From Phoebastria nigripes (Eukaryota > Chordata > Aves > Procellariiformes > Diomedeidae), in the NCBI GenBank assembly GCA_035582835.1, contig JAYKAV010001997.1:354526-418525 (forward strand): DNA of 64,000 nucleotides. The letters run 5' to 3'. The notes under the pieces are model-generated. The model saw only the letters and a list, made by a program, of their open reading frames with translations. It did not search any database and had not been told where the DNA came from. Positions 41,801 through 52,995 of this stretch are shown here, piece by piece (position 1 is the first letter of the stretch; the number at the start of each line of letters is the position of its first letter). The position numbers and the translations under genes were made by a program.

Positions 41801-44560
41801 TGTAACTGACGTAACAGAGGACCCTTTTTGCCTAAAAAGCTTGTCTCATTGAACCAAAGAAGTGCTTTAGCTGTATCTGTGAAAGGACTTCATTAATGTG
41901 ATGTAAACCATGTCTCAGGTAGGCAGAGCTGGAAGTATAGCTAAACCAGAAGAGGCACAGAGCCAAACTTTTACTATGTAACCTTCAAATTGTACTGACT
42001 TGCCCAGGTCCTCTTCTGCAGTTGTTGAAATCTGACTGGGAAATACTAGTGTGACTTCATTGTAGTTGCGCTCCCACAAATCCACAGTGATAACAGTTCA
42101 AAAGAAGAGTTTTCTCAGGCATTGCCTAGAGTTTGTAGAGATCCCAGACTTGAGGAGCTGAAGGAATTATAAGTTATAATTACCAAGTCTCTGCCAGGCA
42201 CCTCCACCAGATACGAGTTGCCAAACATTGCAGAGATCAGTGGAGGCACACAATTAAAGAAATGCTGTGCCATGGCTAATACAAAATTACATGTTTCTGA
42301 TTTATTTTTGTTGATGACCTCAGATTAATTTAAGAGACTGTAATGGCTCTTGCACATATTTAGAATTGATCTTATTAAAACTTATTAACAGAATTAAATT
42401 TTTGTTTCAATGAAACCTGGATTGGTCTCTGTCTGTAAAACTGCTGAGGACAACATGCAGTAAGTATAACGGGACTACTGACCTAGATTTTCAGAGGTGG
42501 TCAAATTCATCAGGTTTTGATTCATTTGGATGAGAGACTCCTTTGAAAACCTCTGCCATATAGAATTTTCATGGATAATTATGTTATTGACAAAATTTTA
42601 TAGGAATAGATTTGATCCTGAAAGAACCTCTCTGGGAATATAAAGCAGTATACAGATTTTTGAAGAGGACAAACTTAGGAGAAATAATAATATTTCACAA
42701 ATTGGCAGAGAATAAAGAAATAATTGTTTTCTTTGGTATTAAAGAAAGTAATAGATTTAAAGGTTATTAATTAAGCTATAATCCCTCTTCTCACTATCAG
42801 TCATGTGAGACACTGAACAAAGAAAATCCATGTTGATTTTGATCTTGTAAGTATGATGAATTCATACTTTAAGACCAGTGAGTGTTTTGTAAAAGTTTTG
42901 TAAAGGTGCATATATATAACTGGCATCACCATTGCCAGGGGCTGGAGCAAGTTTCTAAAAGCCACCAGAGGGATATAGATTGCTGTTTCTCTTCAGTNTC
43001 TATGGGAATTAGCAAACTTGAAAATCTCAATTTAAAAATGGAAATGTTGGCTTATTGAAAGACTACTGTTGAAAGTTTCAGGACAATTAATATGCATCAA
43101 CCTTTCTGGTTACCTGCGCGAAATATGTTCTTTACTCCAAGTAGAAGCTGAATATTAAATATAACGGAATTTTTAGTGTCTGATGTTATCCAGTGAATCA
43201 AAGGCTTCAGAGCAGCCTTGGAACAGCCCTGAGCATTTGATATTTGAGAAAGTGAACAAAAATATACTCTCTATGCAAAAAGACTGCAACACAAAGCAGA
43301 AAAGAATAACAGATAAATCAGACTGTGCCACTATTTGCATTACATATGAAAAAGATTGTAAAGGGCAGCAACAGTAAAAAGTTTAATATTTTTATGAACA
43401 TATGAAAGGAATAGAAGGCTGAAGTAAATTTCTGGGAAAGGCCATGCTGAGTAAATTTTTTAATTCTGTACATCAGCTACTATTGAAGTATTTTTTATAC
43501 TACATCAGTATCTCCATATTTAAATTATATTTTTGCTTAATTCTTAAAGTAATGAACACAGACCTTTCAACTAACAGGCTTCTGCCTTTATTCTTTCAAA
43601 ATTGAGAGGTGAAAAAAGTAGGTGAATTAGTTCTCTTGGTAACAATCATTCCTATCCTGCTCTAGTTGCATGTCTAGAAAATAATTAACAGGTTTTCTCT
43701 AATGCTTCCTAAAGATGTTGAAACTATAGAACAAATATTGACTGAAAGGCAGCAAAACTTGCCTGGACAGGAGAAAACAATAATGGTTTATATAACTGAA
43801 AACAGTTTGCCAAAAACAGAATAGAAATTCTGGAAGCTCTAATTTAAAATTGACATCAAAAGCACCAGATGTGGTGCGTACATGCACTCGGGTGTTTGCA
43901 GGCCACACATATGTCCTGCCACGTTTGCAGTACCACACAAAAATGCTCTTTTGCCTTCCTGAAGATTTGCAGGGCCCTAGTTCCTGTCCCTGAGAGCCAA
44001 TCATGAGATGGTTTAGCACCCGAGCCAGCCTTTGGGAAGCAAGAGGGAACCAGTCATGAGGACCTGAAGAGGATCTGGCATGACCAGGCTTTCAGAAACG
44101 TTAGCAGAAACTTGCAAGTATGATGTTTGCCACTGTTTATCAGGAGAAGAGAGGAAAGGAATTTGGGGAGGAGGTGGAGGAAACAAGTCTGCACCTTGTA
44201 ACTGGGCTGAGCACATTGGGTAAGAAGGACTTTGGACTGCAGTGTGTAAAATCACAGAGGAGATGGAGGCAGCTCACTCTCCCCCGTGCAAAGATGGGGT
44301 GCCTCTCTTTTCCTTTGTTCTCCCCACACATGTGCACATCCCTTCCCCCAGGTGTGAGCTCTGCCTTTGGGTTAGGAAAACCAAAGAGAGGCATTTGCTC
44401 CTAGCCCCTGCTTGGCTGCAGGTCAGGGTCAAAGACCACCTGAGCCCATGGGTTTTACGCAAGAGGCTGTTGTGAAGGGGCCCCAGCCTGCAGCATGCAT
44501 CAACCCGCCTCCCTACTCCCCCTCCAATGCTGGCTTTGTACCTCAGGGTGTTGCGAAAGC
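35801..44560. other. Head-to-head intergenic region PDE6C-RBP4
   Basis: About 8.8 kb between two divergently transcribed genes. It is AT-rich, apart from the last 0.7 kb, which becomes GC-richer toward the RBP4 promoter. It holds one old CR1 fragment (39945-40200). I recognise no coding exon, tRNA or known RNA. Open frames near 44120-44475 are in the GC-rich RBP4 upstream sequence and look like chance. Confidence 0.7.
39945..40200 (-). mobile_element. CR1 LINE fragment (reverse orientation)
   Basis: It contains GGCTGAACAGTCCCAGCTCT followed by CTCAGCCTCTCC, TATTTATACACTTGATAAGA upstream of it, and TTTGCTGGACTCACTCCAGT downstream. These are the reverse complement of the 3' coding part of avian CR1, so the element runs on the minus strand. 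It is diverged and truncated at both ends; boundaries are approximate. Confidence 0.85.
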
Positions 44561-44570
44561 CACAGGACTA

Positions 44571-44576
44571 CATAAA
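44571..44576 (+). promoter_or_regulatory. RBP4: TATA-like box of RBP4
   Basis: CATAAA in the context ACTACATAAAGCG, about 25-30 nt upstream of the inferred first exon and in GC-rich surroundings. It suits a TATA-type promoter of a gene highly expressed in liver. The start site itself is inferred. Confidence 0.5.
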
Positions 44577-44600
44577 GCGTTCCCAGTCTGGGTGCCCCGC

Positions 44601-44652
44601 CACTGCCATCAACACTTGGGCTCTCAAGAGGCTACAGGGACCAGCACTGTCT
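44601..44652 (+). other. RBP4: RBP4 non-coding exon 1 (predicted)
   Basis: A stretch that begins about 30 nt after the TATA-like box and ends at a good donor, CTGTCT|GTAAGG. The next acceptor, TTGCTGCAG at 44813-44821, opens the exon with the start codon. A non-coding first exon is the usual RBP4 structure. The 5' end is approximate. Confidence 0.5.
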
Positions 44653-44821
44653 GTAAGGGACCCTGCTGTGGTGGGCTGGGGACAACTGGGTGCCTTGCCT
44701 GCCTGTGCATCAGGGAAAGCTGCACGATGCCCTGGAGACCTGTTAGGGCAGCCCTCCTCCCTTCCCCGCTTGTGTGACAGAGCCTGTTTCTGATACTATT
44801 CTCTGTTTGCTGTTGCTGCAG

Positions 44822-44957
44822 GGACGGGATGGCCCACATGGAGAGAGCTCTGCCCTGGCTGCTGCTGCTGGCACTGGCCTTGCTGGGCAGCACCATGGCA
44901 GAGCGGGACTGCCGAGTAAGCAGCTTCAAAGTCAAGGAGAACTTCGACAAGACCAGG
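44822..44957 (+). CDS. RBP4: RBP4 exon 2, first coding exon (residues 1-43)
   Basis: Acceptor CTGCAG, then a 7-nt leader and ATG at 44829 (context GACGGGATGG, with G at -3 and +4). It encodes the signal peptide and [19 protein letters not shown]. Donor AGG|GTAAAT, phase 0. Confidence 0.93.
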
Positions 44958-47900
44958 GTAAATCTTCTTTCTCTCCCGGATCTGTGATGTCTTGCCTAGC
45001 TCCTCTTCCCAGGCTACAAAATCTGGCATTCAGTAGCACCACGGTGTTCACATTTTCACTCAAAGTCACAGACTGCAATACTGAGAAACAGCAGAAGTGT
45101 GTGATGTTGCCCACACCTCCACAGATGCTGGATCCTGATGCATCCAAGGATACTGCAGAAATACTGCAGAAACTGAGGTTTAGCAGACTGGTCTCAAACT
45201 GTATGGTCTAAACAAAAGTTGGTTGTTTCTGTGAAAAATTAATACTCTGGTGTTTTCAGACATCATTGCAAGGAAAAAAAAACCATTTATACATAGATCT
45301 CTCAAGATCTGCCAGTTGTTATCCTCTTCCCACCAAATTTTGTATTCTAAATGCTGGAGAACTGCAGATACAAATAAGATACCAAAAAATGTCAATTCTT
45401 TCACAAACCCTGGCTGCACTAGGACATACTGGTGGGTTTATGCTGCTGGAACAGCTAGATTTGTTTCTTAGGTACAATTTTGAGGCATGGTGTCAAAGAT
45501 CTGCATGTCCTCCCCTCTGTCACCTCCCCTAGTTTGTAATGTCTGTTTGTAATGTTTTCCATACTTCTAGGTCTAACTGCAGCCTCTCTTATTTCCTTGC
45601 AGTACAGTGGCACCTGGTATGCCGTGGCAAAAAAAGATCCCGAGGGACTGTTTCTGCAGGACAACGTGGTAGCCCAGTTCACCGTAGATGAGAATGGACA
45701 AATGAGTGCCACTGCAAAGGGCAGAGTCAGACTCTTCAAGTAAGCTGTTTGCAATCTTCCTCTTGTTCCATTTCACTAAGCTTCTGCTTCGCTTACTGGT
45801 GCTCTAATCCTACCTGCTATCCCTGTGCTAGTCGCACAGTCACACCAAATCTGTGCTGTTAGGTTTGAATGTGGTATTTTCTTTCTTTCTGGCTGCAGTA
45901 ACTGGGATGTCTGTGCTGACATGATTGGCTCTTTCACTGACACAGAGGATCCTGCCAAGTTCAAGATGAAGTACTGGGGTGTTGCCTCTTTTCTGCAGAA
46001 AGGAAGTGAGTACTTGGCTATAGAAGATGCAGAACTACTTGGGAGCTTAGTTATGTTGTATGTCCATGCTGGGGAAGGAAAAAGTAGTGTTGGATTTCTT
46101 AAACACACTTAAAATACAAAATAACTATCATACAGGAAAACCTTAATGTGAACAAGGTAATCACTATTTTTTATATGGAACAGCCGGTTGGCTTTCTTTA
46201 AACAAGTGAAGACCAGGCCTTTGTATATCTTTGTATTTCTTTTGTTTGTTACCGAACAATTTAATCGAAGGTCACTGTTTGGAAATAAATGAAAGGCAGA
46301 TGCAATATTTTAAGTCTTGTTTTAGTTCAGAACTCAGTTACCGGATGCTTCTGTTCTCTCTGAAAAGCCTAATGTCAGACTTGGTTGAGCAGGGAAGAGG
46401 ATTTTGCAGTTGTTATTTTGCTTGGTCTCCTGTCTGCAAATGTAGAGATTTATCTGTTTTAAGAAACAAATATGATCCAGTATATATATATTCATATTTT
46501 CCTGTCATCTGTCACGCCCTGTGCAAAATTGGTTTATTGAGCCAAGTAGAGATTCAGACACTTGTAGCTCAAGACATTTCCATGGATTGTTTCCAAGAGA
46601 AGCAAGTGGAATTTGGAAGTGATTGGAGCTCCATTCTCTCCAAAAACACAGTTACAAAGAATGCTTTGGATGCCAATTGAATTGTTGCCGAATCTCCTCA
46701 CAGCATGCTGCTGACTCATGTTTTCATGGATGCTTCAGATTGCTGGCTGACCCCAGACTCTACCTTTCTAAAAAATGTGGTCCCCACCCACAGGAGAGAT
46801 GGGGAAGAGAACATACAATGTTGCCTTCACCAGTGCAGACATAGTGCAAGGGAGGATCTTTTGCTCCAGGGGAGGAAGGTGCAGAGATGACACTTTTTGC
46901 TGCAAACACCTAGGTTCACTTCTGTTAGCACAGGGTGTCTCTGTGACCAGGTATTTATCAGATTACCTAGCTAAATAGTTAAGAATTCTCTGAAACTGTA
47001 ACTGTGTTTTGAGAAGAGGGTTTATGATAGAGCTTGTAGCAAATATACTTCTAACGCACATGGCAACTGCATGATAATATTTTTCCTTAAAAATACGGTT
47101 TAAGTAACATCCCTGGTAGGAAAATAGTTATGGGTTTGAGTAGTTTGGAGCATGACTAGCATGACCAAGAGCACGTTTAGCTTCTCTATTTATTTTTTAA
47201 ACTATTTTCTGTCTGACTGTTCCCCTTTTTTGGTTGAAGTAAGAAAACTTTCTTTGTACTTCATGGTAGCTACTGTAATACATGGTTCTTTTTTGTGTTT
47301 GTTGCCACATTTTATAATGATATTCAGGCGTGGATTTACAAGGCGTTTATTAGCACTTCTTCATGCTGCTTTTGTTCTGTGCCCATGTTAGAGGAGAAGC
47401 AGTGGTGCCAACCATTTCCTTTTCTCTCCATCACTGTCCCTGATAAATATGCTTATTTTCTTTAAAAAAAAAAAACAAAACTCTCCCCAAAACATGGAAT
47501 TAAATACTGGACACAGGAGTAAACTAAGAGCTAATCTGTTATCATTTATACCAATCTTCATCGTATTATTTTCTTTACAGAGTTATGGCAGCCATCCCTT
47601 TAGATTTACTAGATTTTACTTGTGTCTCTAACACCTTTGCTTCTTTGCTATGGTTTCTTCCAGATGATGATCACTGGGTAGTGGACACAGATTATGATAC
47701 ATATGCTCTTCATTACTCCTGCCGCCAACTAAATGAAGATGGCACTTGTGCTGATAGCTATTCTTTTGTGTTCTCCCGGGACCGCAAGGGATTGCCTCCA
47801 GAGGCACAGAAAATTGTCAGACAAAGGCAGATAGACCTCTGCTTGGACAGAAAATACAGAGTTATTGTTCATAATGGTAAGAACATTTTTTTCTGAAGAA

Positions 47901-50900
47901 TTTTATTTCAGGGTTTAATGACTAAAGTACTGGGAGTCTCTTGCTCATTAAATAGCAAATGCATGAAGTCTTTTACTTAGTGGCTGTAATATTGTCTTTT
48001 GAAAACTGGAGCTTGTAGTAAGTTATTTCCAACTTTCACTTCCCTTATCTGAAGGAGAGCTAAGGTGTATAGCTTTTTATGCGGCATATCACATCAGCTG
48101 AAACAATAATTAGAGGAAGTTGTAAAACAATTAAATCAATGTAGTATGAGTAAACATAGTAAGGATAAACTTCATAGTTGCTGTAAAGAGAAATTCTGTC
48201 TCTTTAATCAGAACTCTTTGCCTTTCTCAACAAAATAGTTGTTGAAGGGAATAGAATGTATCTTCAAAAACTTCTTTGAAAAATTCTTCACAAAAGGTTT
48301 TTAAGGAAAATCAGCAGCCTTGGAAAGGATGCCTTATAGCAGACCCTTTCTCACAGGTCCTCATGCCAACTGTTTCACAAAGGGTTGTGGAAGAGGGACA
48401 TAGCCCTCATACTGGAAGTATGACCCTATCTTGAGTCATATAGTCAGGCTGAGCTTGCAACACAGGGAAAGATACAGATTAGCTCACTTGTGCTCAAGTA
48501 TATTAGAAAAGGCCAAATTGTAATTTATGCTACTTTAATCAATGATCTGAAAGAAAACATAATATACTTACTGGTAAAGATTACACCCAGAGTGGGGAAT
48601 AGTGAAGAATGAAGAAGACAGATCAGATTATTTAGAACGAATAAAATAGTAGCATACTCATCCCTACCCCGCCTCGCATTCTGGAAGACACAGTATCCAC
48701 AGAAGACTTGACTGGTGAATCAGCTGAATGTGAACTCCCAATGTAATGCTGTGGCCAAAAGAGTTAATGTGATTCTTGGATGCATAAACCAAGGATGCAA
48801 AAGACGAATTTACAGACTCATATGAGACTGCTGTGCTTGGCATAGGTCTGCTTGCTATGTCACGTTTGATGATAATCATAACTGGAAAGGGTACTGAGGA
48901 TGAATTAGAAGTTTCAAAGAAGAGCAGAGAAAATGATTGAAAGTTTGTAAAATGTTCCTCTAGTGAGTGCTTCAAAGACCTTGATCTTTTCTCATCAGAA
49001 AGAGGTTAAAGGCTTACCTGAGCAAAGTCTGTGCTTGCCCACACAAGCAATGGGAATTGGATAATAAAGGACTTGCAAACATAGGAATAATAAATTAAAA
49101 TGGATGGAACTTTAAACTGGACGCATTCAGAGCAGAAATAAATAGCCATTTGTTTAACTCCAAAGGTCATTAACCTTTGGAACAGTTTACCAAGAGCTGT
49201 TGTATGTTCTTCATCACTGAAATCTGTAAATCAAGATTAAAGGCTTTTCTAAATGACATGTTAGAATAAACTGGGATTGACTGAAGGAACTTTTGTGTAT
49301 TATAAAGAAAGTCAGAACAGATGAGCACGGTCAGCTCTTGTGGCTCTATTACCTGTTCATCTGATCTATAAACAGAGAGTAATATATTGCCATGTTGTAA
49401 AGTAGGTATGCTGATAATAGGGTAAGTGAAAGATCTGCTAAGATGGGTCGTATTTAGAATGCTGATTAGTGACCTGGAAAAAGTGCCTGGCAACAATGAA
49501 AATATAAATTTTGTCTTGAATGAGAATTTGGAGACAACATAAGAGACAGTTGAGATTTAAGGCAGTCAAGACTGAGACAGCATAAATGCAAATGAAATTG
49601 GCTTTTGTGAATGATGTGTATGATAGCATAAAGGGTAGGATAGAAAAGAAACAATGTCATATAAATTGATGATACTTTCTTGTTTTTAATGCTGCATTCA
49701 CTGCTCTTCAAATGAAGTACAGCAAGAATAAAAATTTCTGAAGATGAGAAAACAAAATAATTGGGTGATTAGGGATGTTTTTGTATTAAATCTAAGATAA
49801 AGTGTAGATATACAGCTGTTGTGCAGTGACTTTGAGAGGTATGTATTATGGTGGTTCCTTGCATTTCTGTCAAACCCAGAGAAAATACTATCCCACTGTA
49901 AAATCAGGATATTGGGCTAGTCCAAGTACTGGTCTGATTCAGCATGGTGGAATCTGTGTTTCTATTATGTCTACACTATCTGAGGCTTGCAAGGCGATAA
50001 ATGTATTGTGTCAATCTTTGCCAGAAAGTATAAATCAAAAAGAAAAATTGAATATATTCATTTATTCATAATTTGTGATATAACTTTTTCAAATATCTCA
50101 GAACTTCTATATAATAGAATGCTTGTATTTTTTTCACAGAATATAGAACCAATAGTGTAATTTAAAAATAAAAGCTCAGAATGTCTTTTGAAAATTCAGC
50201 CTTAAATATTCTTTGACTTCCCAACTTTAATATAAAAGTTGATCATGCCGCCTCGTTTGTTATAGAAATATTAAATCTACCAAGTTGCACCGAGTGCTGT
50301 TCTCTGTCTGCTATCCTAATTTATATTCAGATATTAGGTGTTGAGTGCAGTGTCTGATTAAGACTATGTGAGTTCCATACTGTTTGTAAATGAAAAATAG
50401 TAGCCTGGGTCCTTAATGCTGTCTGCTTTTTATTGAGGATTATGCCAGATTTTATCTTTATGAGCCCAGCACCAAAGTATAAATGAAACTTAGAGCCAGC
50501 AACTTGTGTTTTCCCCTTACTGTGATCAAGACCTGTAATTACCACAGTGTTAGTTGATTCTGAATTCTCCAGTATCATTAAGCCAAAGTTCCTGCAAAGC
50601 AAGTACATCCGGGAATGAGAGAATTATTGTGAGCTAAACTGAAAAAAACATTTACTGAAAGCTTTATATCAGAAACTCTTACAAAATTCACTTAATTCCG
50701 TATGTGTGGGATTGGAAGCCTTGCTACTTTAGTTTTAATTCTGCTATTAAGAGCTACACAATTAGCAAAAAAGCCAACTTCAATTGTCTGTACTGACCTG
50801 CATTCAGTTGTTATTGTGCTAAAATTCTGACTGACGTTAATTAGATGCTGCAAGAATAGGCTCTAATTGTGCATACTCTGCCTATGTCTTGAAGCTAATT

Positions 50901-51746
50901 TTTTTTCCCAAAGATTTTTCATTAGCTTTTTAAATTAATTCTGTACACAAATTAAGTTCCCCAAAAAAATCTGATATACTAAACTTACCTTGATGGAAAA
51001 ATAATCTAAAATATCTGTTCTTTTTATACTGGCTCTTTAAGGCAAAAGAGAAGCCTAGGAAAGAATGAGTTTTTTGGTTGTAACTTACATTGCATTTCTG
51101 ATGGTTGCTCCTTTCCAAATATGGATCAGGCTGTGATACACTTAGTCTCTCAGAATAATAGCTCAAGTTGCTTTAAGTTATGCAACGGGAGTGTGGATAT
51201 CACAGTGGGACTACTTGTAAATACAATACGACATCATGTTAGTAGAGTTGAAAGCTGAATCTGCTGTTAGGATTTACTAGAAGCAAAAATTGTGAATTAA
51301 AGAGTGGTGTATTCCTTCAGCTAATTTAGTATTGCCATTAGAAGTTCTGGAGGTCAGGAGATTCTTATTTTGTTGAAAGACATTCTTAAATTAATGATTT
51401 TTAAAAGGCAAATAATTTGAACCTTGTTAAAGTAAATAAATAACTCTTTTATCACTCATCTATCCAGTACCTTGTTTGCCAAAGTATTAAAATGCTCAGG
51501 ACAGGTGTACCAGATTGGATGAATTCCTGTTTTGTTCTGAGTTCAAAATTCTTTGGAATTATAAACTGCAGAGCAAGGTACTGGCATTATCATTACAAGT
51601 AACAGACTGCTGGACTCAAGAGCATTTTAAAGAAATTAGATATGTATGCATTTTAAATTTGGTGAAAGTTTGTATATTTTAATTTTGTCTAGTGTGGTTG
51701 AAAAACGGAATTTTGGTTTTTGTGTGTTTCAGGATTTTGCTCTTAA
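44829..51746 (+). CDS. RBP4: RBP4, plasma retinol-binding protein precursor
   Basis: Secreted lipocalin that carries all-trans retinol from liver to tissues in complex with transthyretin and delivers it to STRA6-bearing cells such as the retinal pigment epithelium. Five coding exons (44829-44957, 45603-45739, 45899-46005, 47664-47876, 51733-51746) sum to 600 nt, in frame, for 199 residues. Residues 1-24 form a signal peptide with a Leu-rich core ([11 protein letters not shown]). The mature chain should begin [17 protein letters not shown]. The lipocalin GxW motif is in [15 protein letters not shown], and the barrel continues through [20 protein letters not shown] and [20 protein letters not shown]. 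Six cysteines for three disulphides are present (ERDC, DVC, SCR, GTC, LCL, FCS). It is three residues longer than the chicken precursor as I recall it, all in the signal region. A second in-frame ATG follows at codon 4. Confidence 0.98.
45603..45739 (+). CDS. RBP4: RBP4 exon 3 (residues 44-89, last codon split)
   Basis: A 137-nt exon between CTTGCAG and GTAAGC. It encodes [20 protein letters not shown] and [18 protein letters not shown], the lipocalin GxW motif and first barrel strands. Confidence 0.97.
45899..46005 (+). CDS. RBP4: RBP4 exon 4 (residues 89-125, last codon split)
   Basis: A 107-nt exon between GCTGCAG and GTGAGT. It encodes [20 protein letters not shown] and [15 protein letters not shown]. 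Confidence 0.97.
47664..47876 (+). CDS. RBP4: RBP4 exon 5 (residues 125-196, last codon split)
   Basis: A 213-nt exon after TTCTTCCAG. It encodes [40 protein letters not shown] and [19 protein letters not shown]. An alternative acceptor TTTACAG at about 47580 would add out-of-family sequence, so I rejected it. Confidence 0.97.
48500..49380 (+). mobile_element. Ancient CR1/L3-like LINE fragment
   Basis: Recognisable blocks follow in order along the + strand: GTGAACTCCCAATGTAATGC then TGTGGCCAAAAGAGTTAATG, TTCTTGGATGCATAAACCAA, TTAACCTTTGGAACAGTTTA then CCAAGAGCTG, AAATCAAGATTAAAGGCTTT, and a tail GAACAGATGAGCACGGTCAG. These match, with heavy decay, the 3' reverse-transcriptase region and 3' end of the old amniote CR1/L3-type LINE, not a young avian CR1. 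No intact frame remains. Edges are approximate. Confidence 0.75.
49440..49970 (+). mobile_element. Second old CR1/L3-like remnant (probable)
   Basis: GCTGATTAGTGACCTGGAAA (about 49460) resembles a mid-element block of the same LINE class. GGGCTAGTCCAAGTACTGGT then CTGATTCAGCATGGTGGAAT (49914-49952) resembles its 3' end (normally GGTCTGATCCAGTATGGC). The middle is too decayed to follow, so these could be two separate scraps. Confidence 0.45.
51733..51746 (+). CDS. RBP4: RBP4 exon 6, terminal coding micro-segment (GFCS stop)
   Basis: Acceptor TGTTTCAG, then GA TTT TGC TCT TAA. Joined to the final G of exon 5 it completes NGFCS and stop. The Cys is the last disulphide partner. Only 14 coding bases lie in this exon; the rest is 3' UTR. 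Confidence 0.93.
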
Positions 51747-51935
51747 GGAGATCCAAAACTATGGAAAGAAACCATGTAACAGCACCANGGATGTAAAGTT
51801 AACACATTGATTGCGTGTTCTCTTGAAAACCTTTTAAACAGCTTCATTTAGATTTTGAGTATATTTATCTGAGCTGTGTAGCTCACCTTGTTAATAAACC
51901 AATGAAACATTTTAATAAACTTGGATTACAGGGGA
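51747..51935 (+). other. RBP4: RBP4 3' UTR
   Basis: A short non-coding tail from the TAA stop to just past two AATAAA hexamers at 51893-51898 and 51914-51919. One n lies at 51788. The cleavage site near 51935 is inferred. Confidence 0.65.
51893..51919 (+). terminator. RBP4: Tandem RBP4 poly(A) signals
   Basis: Two canonical AATAAA hexamers 21 nt apart (51893 and 51914), about 150-170 nt after the RBP4 stop. Confidence 0.7.
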
Positions 51936-52327
51936 TACAAATTGTTTGTATGCACATCTGTACATATGTAGACATTGGTTTTATTAGTAAACCGATATCT
52001 TAATGCACTATTTTGAATTGGTGACAGATGGCGATAATTAAGAATTTAATCTTTCTTTTTTTAGTAGCTTCAATTTCTGACTAAAAGACTTTTAATTAAA
52101 AAACACAAAATATATGTATTTACTTTCTAAAACTTTTAATTTCTTTTCAAATACAATGTCATCTTTTTTCCAGGAAATACTGGAAATCATTCCCAATAGC
52201 ATTTTAGAAAGGAGGAAGGAATTTCAGTGTCCCTATATATCACTCATTAACTTTATTATATGACTACTGAAGACATAAAAAATATGCATCTTTTTTAAAG
52301 AACTATTTTACACATGACAAGTAAACA

Positions 52328-52348
52328 TTTATTTATTTATTCTTTATT
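52328..52348 (-). terminator. FFAR4: Clustered FFAR4 poly(A) signals
   Basis: On the minus strand four AATAAA hexamers overlap or abut within 21 nt (plus strand TTTATTTATTTATTCTTTATT). They lie about 650 nt past the FFAR4 stop, a reasonable 3' UTR length. Some copies may simply reflect low-complexity AT repeat. Confidence 0.55.
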
Positions 52349-52995
52349 TATAAATTAACAGGCATTATGTCCATATTTTTAATTTGAGATGGAACCAAAT
52401 TGGTCATTCACTTGGTGATAATACATGTTTATCATATTGTTTCCTACACGAAATTGGTTAGTCTGCCCAAACCTATGTTCAAGCAGTCAGTTATCTAAGT
52501 GTATAGTCAAGTGCCTTTTTTAAATGGGATTGAAAAAAAGAGCAGGTACTTTCTGCAGATGCACATTTTCACTAGAAAGTTGATCTCTCTTACTCAGTAG
52601 AAAATAGAGTAAAAATGGATCAGGTGCCCTCTTGATATAGATTCACTATAACTTCATTAAAGTTAATGACATTTATGCCAACTGAAAATGTACCCTCATA
52701 GAAATTAATTCTTCTGGTAAGTACTTATTTCAACTATTTTACATTCACCATTACTGCCATGTTCCTATTTATTTCAGTATAAGTGGACAATTCAATCCAT
52801 TGGATTAAATTGGTCAAATCTTACTGAGGCAAAGCAGTGAAGTCAAGAGAATTTTACCTGCAGGAATTAAAAATACAAATTTAGCTTTTTTTTTTTCCTT
52901 CTTTGGCATATAATACCATAACATAGTGGCCTATTCAACCTGGGATAATGTAGACATTAACATCCAAAGTGTGGCACAGCTCAGACTTTAAATAA
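52349..52995 (-). other. FFAR4: FFAR4 3' UTR (predicted)
   Basis: AT-rich non-coding sequence between the FFAR4 stop and the AATAAA cluster. Nothing else is recognised in it. Confidence 0.5.

Larger units (their letters stand above)
47877..51732 (+). other. RBP4 last intron (3.9 kb)
   Basis: Between exon 5 and the 14-base terminal coding segment. It carries the ancient CR1/L3-like LINE (about 48500-49380) and a second diverged tail (about 49440-49970). The part at 50150-51000 is AT-rich, with several homeodomain-type TAATT cores at 50839-50945. No gene is seen. Confidence 0.8.

Noticed and set aside
44412..45211. Plus-strand frames of 121 and 145 codons around RBP4 exon 2
   Set aside because: Out-of-frame shadows of the RBP4 first coding exon and of its GC-rich 5' flank.
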